From NCBI GenBank assembly GCA_947172415.1, contig OX359198.1, positions 2,573,401 to 2,637,400 of the forward strand: 64,000 nt of DNA. The letters are read 5' to 3'. Under the pieces are notes generated by a model that had not been told where the DNA came from, did not search any database, and worked only from the letters and a program-made list of their open reading frames with translations. Below, piece after piece: positions 56,861 through 64,000 of the stretch. Position numbers and translations under genes: made by a program. This DNA is from Chondrosia reniformis. Its lineage: Eukaryota; Porifera; Demospongiae; Chondrillida; Chondrillidae. The stretch's first letter is position 1, and each line of letters begins with the position of its first letter.

Positions 56861-57618
56861 GTAAGTGTACTTCAATTCAGATCAAATCGAATGTATAGAA
56901 GTGTATTGAAGTAAATTGTGTCTGTATAAATGTATGTTAAGTGAAGCATTTAGCGACATCCCTAGTTGCCTAATACCTTGATAATCTATAAACAGAAAAT
57001 GGCAATTTCTTTAGTGACATGCACAGTTCCTATATAGTAATGTAGCTAAGTGCAGCAAAACTATATTATCAGCTGCTCATGGTAGAATCTTACATAGGCT
57101 TGGTTTGACTGTACTAAGTAAAACCTTACTTACTGCTAATTCTCTTGTGATCTAAGGGAGTTAATTGCACTGAACCTGTGCAAAGGCTAAGATGATACAA
57201 TAATTCTACTGTAATATTCATCTTTTAGTTATAAATATATAAATACCTTTTATTTGCTGCCCAATAGGTCAAAACTTTAATTTATGTGCAACATAAAATC
57301 AATTGGTCTCTTCATACCTAGATCTAGTCTTCCTATACTACCCATGGCATGCAAGCCATATTCCAGTAAAATGTGAAGAATTCCTATTACATAATTCTTT
57401 AATTTCATCATCAGTATAAGTAATTGTTAATTGAATACTCTACATGCCATCCTTTGTAGACCATAGTCATGCAATAGTACATAGCTAGTATGTCCATTCA
57501 GTATTTGGTAATGAACCCACGCAGCTCACGCATACTAAAAGGTTGTTCAGTAATCAAAAGGGAGAATTTGCATGTATAGCTAAGCCTATATAAGTAGAAT
57601 GTTGCAATTCTGGTATCA

Positions 57619-57906
57619 TTGTTTGACTTTGGATTTACCCCACCCACGCATGCCTCCTGAGTAGCACAATGAGTTAATATCAAAGTTATTTAACGGGAAC
57701 AGGAGCCTCCCTCAGATTTCCATCATATGTATGCCTTAATGATGAGTCCTAATAAGGACAAAACAGCTGTCTGTGGCTCAGCCATCTTTTTGAGTTAGAG
57801 AAAATATGGCTTCTTTTAAGTGAACTTCATTTCCACTCCCTCCATTATCTCGATTTACTCTTCAGAAAACATGAATGGGTGGCATAAAGTCCAAATTATG
57901 ACATCA
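57619..57906. mobile_element. Fold-back MITE-like element with near-complete hammerhead
   Basis: Arms 57619-57662 (TTGTTTGACTTTGGATTTAC) and 57861-57906 (reverse complement TTGATGTCATAATTTGGACT) are inverted and continue through CCACCCACGCATGCCTCCTG. Inside, 57733-57777 reads GCCTTAATGATGAGTCCTAA, then TAAGGACAAAACAGCTGTCT, then GTGGC. Stem II is perfect (GTCC/GGAC), stem III is the palindrome ACAGCTGT, the cleavage triplet is GTC, and GCC pairs with GGC for stem I. Changes from consensus are ATGATGA for CTGATGA and AAAA for GAAA. Confidence 0.7.
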
Positions 57907-58145
57907 AAGCTTTAGATTGGCTCTTGATCTTAAAATCCACTATTTTGTCGTTAATTCTTTTTGTATGTAAGGGGAGGATTCTAATAAATGTGCAAGCTGT
58001 ATAAAAATGCTTTCTAGGTTTTGAGGTTGAGTTGCCCAGTTATTTACATATCTATATATCTATGTTTATATATACAATGTATAATGTTTCCTTATGATTA
58101 CTGCAGGAACTTCTCAAGCATATACAGGCATGTAAAACAGAGATA

Positions 58146-59390
58146 ATGAGATTTTATCCAACGAGAACCTGGGTGTGGTTGCTATGTTTACTGCAACTAT
58201 TGCTAGCTATATTTTTATACAGTAAGAGAAAAGTATTAACTTATGAAACTCCCAATTTCAATACAGCATCTTCTTTGAAGAAAAATGAAGGATCAGAATA
58301 CAGGCTGCATCTGAATTCAAAGAGACGCATTGAGCTAAATCAAAGTACTGTATCTGTAAGTAGAACTACTGAAGGAACAATGATAATAAGCCGACCTCGT
58401 CAAAAAACTAGGGATTTCCACGCAGAAAAAGAACATGAGTCTACTACTAATGCTACCTTTGTGACTAATGTCTTAGTAAAGAAAACATTTAGTATTTACC
58501 TTGGTAATTACAACAGCTTGAATTCATTTTATGACCACTTTTTTGAAAAGCTTGAAAAGATAATGCAAGAATCTGAAAAAATCTGTAAAATGCCAGACAG
58601 TGTGAAATGCATCTATCAGCACAGCGACGCAGAAAATGCAGATATGCTGTTCTATTGGGTCTCACACTTCAGTGCTAGTCTAAAAAAGCAACCTCATCAA
58701 CTTACAGCTGTCTACAATACAGAGGCATGGGGAAGTAAGCAAAAGATGTTGAGTGCTGATATTCGTATGGACTTTAGAAGAGATGCTGAGGTTGTTGTAA
58801 GTCATGGTTGTGCAATCAAGCCGAGTAGGTATCCACAAAGTGCAAAAAGCAGATCAGGTATAGCTCTCTTTATGAGCAACTGTGGTGCTTCATGGAGAAG
58901 TAACTATATCAAAGAATTGATGAAGCATGTAAAAATTGACTCCTATGGATCTTGTTTCCACAATGTACCTCAATCGGCAAGCAGGTTTGCCCAGGGTTGG
59001 GAATCGTCTCTAATTAAAACTGCCAGTAGGTACCGCATGTTGCTTACATTTGAAAACAAAATCCAAGAAGATTACATCAGTGAAAAGATTTCAAATGCAT
59101 ACTTGTCAGGAGCTATTCCCGTATACTGGGGTCCACCAGATATTTATTCATGGGTTCCTGGTGATCACACTTTTATAGACCCAACCAAGTTCAATGGCGC
59201 AAAGGATCTGGCAGACTACTTGAATCGGGTGCTGACAGATGACAGTCTCTATGAATACCACACTAGCAACTATGAATGGAAGAAGAGTGATGACTATCAA
59301 AAGACCCGTTGTGCAAATTATGTTGAAGGTGCTCCATTCTGTGACCTCTGCAGGAAGGGTTATTTAAAACAAAAGGCAAAAAGCAGTTAA
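58146..59390 (+). CDS. Alpha-1,3-fucosyltransferase-like (GT10), copy 1
   Basis: A 414-residue type II membrane protein: a short cytosolic tail, a signal anchor at about residues 9-25 (VWLLCLLQLLLAIFLY), a stem with NQS and NAT glycosylation sites, then a GT10 catalytic domain. Diagnostic motifs are AVYNTEAW, LLTFENKIQEDYISEKISNA, GAIPVYWGPP and WVPGDHTFIDPTKFNGAKDL. A cysteine-rich end (CANYVEGAPFCDLCRKGY) follows. The family transfers fucose from GDP-fucose to GlcNAc in the Golgi; the acceptor here is unknown. The coding region is one exon after an acceptor at 58106, and an in-frame stop lies upstream of the ATG. The catalytic half is nearly identical to the gene at 62296, while the first about 85 codons differ much more. 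Confidence 0.9.
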   Translation: MRFYPTRTWVWLLCLLQLLLAIFLYSKRKVLTYETPNFNTASSLKKNEGSEYRLHLNSKRRIELNQSTVSVSRTTEGTMIISRPRQKTRDFHAEKEHESTTNATFVTNVLVKKTFSIYLGNYNSLNSFYDHFFEKLEKIMQESEKICKMPDSVKCIYQHSDAENADMLFYWVSHFSASLKKQPHQLTAVYNTEAWGSKQKMLSADIRMDFRRDAEVVVSHGCAIKPSRYPQSAKSRSGIALFMSNCGASWRSNYIKELMKHVKIDSYGSCFHNVPQSASRFAQGWESSLIKTASRYRMLLTFENKIQEDYISEKISNAYLSGAIPVYWGPPDIYSWVPGDHTFIDPTKFNGAKDLADYLNRVLTDDSLYEYHTSNYEWKKSDDYQKTRCANYVEGAPFCDLCRKGYLKQKAKSS

Positions 59391-59826
59391 TATCAGTTTT
59401 ATATTTGCATGTCTTTGCACTGATTCATGACTAACCTGTATATACGTATTGTGATTCATTTTGGATCAGCCCATCATATAGAGGTCATAAAGTACTTTAT
59501 TCCATGCTAATACTAGATTTATTTACATCTAATTTTTGTTCCTTTTTTATATATGCAGGGTACATGTACGTAGGTTTTTAAGTTAAATATTTACAATTGA
59601 TTTATCCTAGACTGACTTATACGTATACCAATTCATCCTTCTTTTTCTATAATTAAGTGAATTGAGTTATGGTTCACTAATTGTCATTCATTATTGCTTT
59701 AAGAGGTATATTAGCCATAGCTGAGCTGTGCCATATACCCTCCTTGACTTTAGTTCTGCATCTCCATTTTGTTTAATGATGAACCAAATATGAAATCACT
59801 GGAATATATTATGCCAAATAAGGTAA

Positions 59827-60088
59827 GTGACCAAGGTGTCATCTGGGCTGGAGACTGAAGTCCTGTTAAAAATGGTAGCCCATCCTTTGGGCTTATGAGT
59901 TGGTATTTGTGGTTGATTAATATTTGAGTTGAAGGATCATAAAAATTCCAGCCCTAAGGAGAGCTAAACAGCTGTCTGTGGTGAATGTTTTGATGTTCTT
60001 TTCCAACTTTGGATGACTGGAGGCAATCACTGGTTAGCAATACTTCAGTGCACATGCCCCAACCAATATATATGAGACCTTGGTCCCT
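59827..60088. mobile_element. MITE-like element with hammerhead-like remnant
   Basis: The ends GTGACCAAGGTGTCAT and, in reverse complement, GGGACCAAGGTCTCAT are inverted. In the middle, 59950-59981 reads AGCCCTAAGGAGAGCTAAAC then AGCTGTCTGTGG, which keeps the palindromic stem III, the GTC triplet and TGTGG of the 57619 element. The 5' box is lost. Confidence 0.5.
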
Positions 60089-62240
60089 TGGTTGGATTGA
60101 CATATTTATATACATTTTATGTGTACATTCCAGTATTCCAGTAATATAGCCCTTGCATATAATATAACCAATTAACTGCCATTTTAATGTACCTATTCAT
60201 GGTATGATGGTGACTAGTTGAGTCTGTCAGCCAGAAAAGACTACTTACGATAGATATGCATTTCTCAAACAGAAATATTTCAATTAATAACCCTGTGGTC
60301 TCATTGCCTGAGGTACAACTGCATGGAAGCCATTGATATAGTAGTTTGATGTATCCCCAGACCCCTCCCAGCCATTATACATAACCTAATGGGCAGGAGA
60401 AAAGCTACCAGACCCTATACCCCGTGAATAGCATAAGGCATATGCACTTATACTTATATTATACTTGCCAACGTTAACCAGTTTATATCAACTGATCATG
60501 ATTATGGAGGAGAGATTGAAGTCTGGTTACATGAGACTGGTGATTGTTTGTTTTATAGCAAAGAAAGCTTTTTTTAAATGTATAGAATATAACTTGAAAC
60601 AGTTCTGGAGTATACATATGACTTCATTATTATTATATATTATATATTTTTATTATTATAAATTTACCATATGCTCACCAGCACTAGGGCTAAACTGCCC
60701 TATGAGGCACAAAACAACAATAATAACAAATATATACACGTATATGCCAAATGAATTCGAAACAACAGTGACTTACTAATGTTTATGCCAAATGGAGCAG
60801 AAGTGGTTGCCTTTCACTGGAAAACTACGTATATAGCTTTGCACAGCTGCAGTATATATATATATATATATATAACTATCCTCATGCAAAACAGCCATTA
60901 TTGACTATTATACCACACCAGGTCCTATATACCACCAAGGAAAATGCTGTGCTGCTTTACAAATACATGCAGGTATTACAATCTATACTACCAATGTGCC
61001 CAGTGAGCCTTTTGTAATTAGAGAGTAATTAAAAGACCAGCTATATACAACAACAAGTTAAATAAAAACATTCAGCTCTCATGATGCATCCATCCAAACA
61101 CAGAAGTGATTTAATTTTGAAATATTTTACTTACACGGAAGCGCTATTAACTATATCCCTATAAAATTCACCTAGGCATGCACCTTAAACCGCAATGAAG
61201 GAAACGCAAAACACGTCACATATAACCTTTTCATGAACTGGAGCTCTCTATTTGTGAGAAACGTTAATAGACCAGTGAGTTGGTGTGTATATAGTTACCA
61301 TGACGGCGAGGACTTGTAGTTTCTGTGTAATCATAGGTGTAATTCATTCAAATTTTGGCTTCTTTACCAATCATTTCGCTCTGAAGAAGAAAATAGATGC
61401 ATCAGGAATACATTTATTCAATTTATAAACGACACTTAATTACTGTACCTTATAATGCTCAAATTCTACGCGTATATGGGGCGAAAGAGTATAAAAATTT
61501 CAGGAAGGTTCTAAAACTCCACAATGTATAGTTCTGTCTTTCGGATAGATAATAGCATAGCTAGATTAAAACTGAGAGATATTCAAAATTGAAAAGAGCA
61601 GCCAGGGCGGGCGCTATATAGCTATAAGTGATAAAGAAGCCAGAAGCCTAGTAGATAAACTGAGATGTGGGGCTAAAAGGTTGAAGGTAGATGGGTAGGT
61701 CTATAATGAGACTATGAGGGAAGAACGCATTTGTTTACATTGTAACAAATGATAATATGTATTTTCTTGTGAATTGTGAAAACCAGAAGAACACTTATTT
61801 TTAATTCTAGAATATGATTCTGTCTGAAACTTGTAGGAAATACTAATATATATGGTTTCTTTGAGAAGAAGTGTTAGTAGTAATACATTATGTATTAGAA
61901 ATTTATGTTCATTGCTGTATTACCCATTTTCGATTTAGTACCATCATATCATAGTCACCAAGCCCTTTCAACTCTTATACCTTTTAACTTTCTATTTTCG
62001 AATATATTGATAAACTATTTATACAATAACTGATTGTAGATTTGCTTGTAATATATATAAAAATAAACCATGCATATGATGGAACTAATATATACAAATG
62101 TATAGGGAAAACGAAACAACCGGTACCATCCATGCATAGAGAGTACTACCTTACTCTCTGATAGTGCAATCTGTATAACTACGTCTACTGTATATATAGT
62201 GAATTACATTAAAAGTGTTTCCTTTCCAACCATTTTCAAA
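60089..62240. other. Interval between the two fucosyltransferase genes
   Basis: No exon recognised. A LINE-like 3' tail is possible at 60665-60730 (CACCAGCACTAGGGCTAAAC, then CAACAATAATAACAA). A (TA)n run lies at 60853-60874. Promoter and untranslated exon of the second gene are expected here but cannot be placed. Confidence 0.4.
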
Positions 62241-62295
62241 TAGGAACTATTTCCATTCAGTCAATACATCACTTTTTGAACAGCATGCAGAGAAA

Positions 62296-63549
62296 ATGAG
62301 ATGTTATCCAAAGAGATCCTTTGTGTGGTTGCTGCTTTTAGCACAATTTTTGCTAGCTGTTTTTATTTACAGAAATAAGCATATATATTTCACTAGCAAG
62401 ACTCCTATGTTCAATGTAGTAACCTCTTTAGAGAGCAGTGAAGCCTCAGGAAAAACACTGCATCTGAATTTAACGAGACGCATTGAGCTAAATCAAAGTG
62501 CTGTATCTGTAAGTAGTACTACCGAAAGGACAATGACAATAAGCCAACCTCGTCAAAATAGTAGGGATTTCCATGCAGAAAAAGAACATGAGTCTACTAA
62601 TGCTACCTTAGTGACTAATGTCTTAGTAAAGAAAACATTTAGTATTTACCTTAGTAATTACAACGGCTTGAATTCATTTTATGACCACTTTTTTGAAAAG
62701 CTTGAAGAAATAATGCAAGAATCTGAAAAAATCTGTAAAATGCCAGACAGTGTGAAATGCATCTATCAGCACAGCGACGCAGAAAATGCAGATATGCTGT
62801 TCTCTTCGGTCTCACACTTCAGTGCTAGTCTAAAAAGGCAACCTCATCAACTTACAGCTGTCTACAATACAGAGGCATGGGGAAGTAAGCAAAAGATGTT
62901 GAGTGCTGATATTCGTATGGACTTTAGAAGAGATGCTGAGGTTGTTGTAAGTCATGGTTGTGCAATCAAGCCGAGTAGGTATCCACAAAGTGCAAAAAGC
63001 AGATCAGGTATAGCTCTCTTCATGAGCAACTGTGGTGCTACATGGAGAAGTGACTATATCAAAGAACTGATGAAGCATGTAAAAATTGACTCCTATGGAT
63101 CTTGTTTCCACAATGTACCTCAATCGGCAAGCAGGTTTGCCCAGGGTTGGGAATCGTCTCTAATTAAAACTGCCAGTAGGTACCGCATGTTGCTTACATT
63201 TGAAAACAAAATCCAAGAAGATTACATCAGTGAAAAGATTTCAAATGCATACTTGTCAGGAGCTATTCCCATATACTGGGGTCCACCAGATATTTATTCA
63301 TGGGTTCCTGGTGATCACACTTTCATAGACCCAACCAAGTTCAATGGCGCAAAGGATCTGGCAGACTACTTGAATCGGGTGCTGACAGATGACAGTCTCT
63401 ATGAATATCATACTAGCAACTATGAATGGAAGAAGTGTGATGACTATCAAAAGACCCGTTGTGCAAATTATGTTGAAGGTGCTCCATTCTGTGACCTCTG
63501 CAGGAAGGGTTATTTAAAACAAAAGGCAAATTCTGCCAAAGGCAATTAA
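62296..63549 (+). CDS. Alpha-1,3-fucosyltransferase-like (GT10), copy 2
   Basis: A 417-residue paralogue of the gene at 58146. The ATG at 62296 is chosen because it aligns with copy 1 (MRCYPKRSFVWLL against MRFYPTRTWVWLL). The open frame reaches upstream to 62215, but crosses a likely acceptor (TTTTCAAATAG, ending 62243) that matches the acceptor position of copy 1. Anchor, stem and GT10 motifs (NTEAW, ENKIQEDYISEK, IPIYWGPP, PGDHTFIDP) are all present, so it looks active. Differences in the catalytic half are few (for example SVSHF for WVSHF, CDD for SDD), and the C-terminus ends NSAKGN instead of KSS. The 3' flank stays similar for about 130 bp after the stop. Confidence 0.9.
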   Translation: MRCYPKRSFVWLLLLAQFLLAVFIYRNKHIYFTSKTPMFNVVTSLESSEASGKTLHLNLTRRIELNQSAVSVSSTTERTMTISQPRQNSRDFHAEKEHESTNATLVTNVLVKKTFSIYLSNYNGLNSFYDHFFEKLEEIMQESEKICKMPDSVKCIYQHSDAENADMLFSSVSHFSASLKRQPHQLTAVYNTEAWGSKQKMLSADIRMDFRRDAEVVVSHGCAIKPSRYPQSAKSRSGIALFMSNCGATWRSDYIKELMKHVKIDSYGSCFHNVPQSASRFAQGWESSLIKTASRYRMLLTFENKIQEDYISEKISNAYLSGAIPIYWGPPDIYSWVPGDHTFIDPTKFNGAKDLADYLNRVLTDDSLYEYHTSNYEWKKCDDYQKTRCANYVEGAPFCDLCRKGYLKQKANSAKGN

Positions 63550-63903
63550 TATCAGTTTTATATTTGCATGTCTTTGTGCTGTTTCATGACTAAAGTGTAT
63601 GTATTGTGATTCAATTTGCATTCCTGTTGGATCAGCCCATACAGAGGACTTAAATTACTTCACTGCATGCTAATACTATATCTATGGAAACAAGTATTTC
63701 GAGTTTAAATTAAGAACTTGCCCAAACTCGAACTACTTGCTGGTTCTTAGATATCCGGTCGTCGTATGAATGCCGTCAATTTCGAGACCATATCTTTTTT
63801 AATTTAATTATTTGAAATTACAACATTCAGTACAATGTTTTGCCGAAAAGTTCTATGTCTTTTCCTATCAGTTCATTCTAAAAATTAGATGGAGGGGACA
63901 CCA

Positions 63904-64000
63904 CAGTGGCGAATCCAGACGGGGGGTTGGTGGGGTTGCAACCCCCCCTTTACCGTTTTGACAGAATTATAACTAAGTTATTAATCACCTTTTCAAGACA
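63904..64000. mobile_element. hAT-like MITE, cut by the window edge
   Basis: CAGTGGCGAATCCAG, a G-run and TAACTAAGTTATTAATCACC repeat the start of the element at 31739-32069. The remainder lies outside the window. Confidence 0.6.

Noticed and set aside
62215-62295. Upstream ATG extending the second fucosyltransferase by 27 residues
   Set aside because: The extension crosses a likely acceptor at 62243 and has no counterpart in copy 1.

Overview
The window looks like nuclear DNA of an early-branching animal, most likely a sponge. It is AT-rich and its genes are split by GT-AG introns. The recognisable genes are metazoan: a PET plus three-LIM protein of the Testin type, a BTG/Tob protein, a Sema-type beta-propeller protein, and two family-10 fucosyltransferases. 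No ribosomal, mitochondrial or bacterial genes were seen. The species cannot be fixed from the sequence alone.

Layout. 0-9.5 kb: a minus-strand ankyrin-repeat gene, made of alternating about 70-codon ankyrin exons and 30-codon spacer exons, inside a roughly threefold local duplication. The duplicated blocks are interrupted by a Penelope-like element, two terminal-inverted-repeat elements and a 48-bp minisatellite. 9.7-10.5 kb: a 41-bp minisatellite. 11-14.1 kb: a four-exon secreted Sema-like gene (minus). 14.1-19.9 kb: no gene recognised. 20.2-37.1 kb: inosine-5'-monophosphate dehydrogenase (minus), sixteen exons resolved, with a LINE in one intron and six different minisatellites in others. 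38.2-46.5 kb: a complete eight-exon Testin-like gene (minus) that reads to 418 residues. 47.2-47.7 kb: an intronless BTG/Tob gene (minus). 48-57 kb: gene-poor, with LINE fragments and small elements. 58.1-63.5 kb: two tandem alpha-1,3-fucosyltransferase-like genes (plus), nearly identical over their catalytic halves.

The genes are housekeeping or signalling genes and do not form one pathway. IMPDH supplies guanine nucleotides, Testin-like acts at actin and adhesions, BTG/Tob recruits deadenylase, the Sema-like protein is predicted secreted, and the fucosyltransferases act in the Golgi.

Two patterns go beyond the gene list. First, hammerhead-ribozyme cores recur in two forms: a Penelope type, often in the loop of short fold-back repeats, and a second type with a palindromic stem III and a GTC cleavage triplet, inside long-armed MITE-like elements. 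Second, five of the six IMPDH intronic minisatellites lie within about 45 nt of a splice site. One has amplified the real 5' splice site into about 17 decoy donors. All exon joins were made by eye from GT/AG signals, reading phase and family knowledge, with no alignment or transcript.
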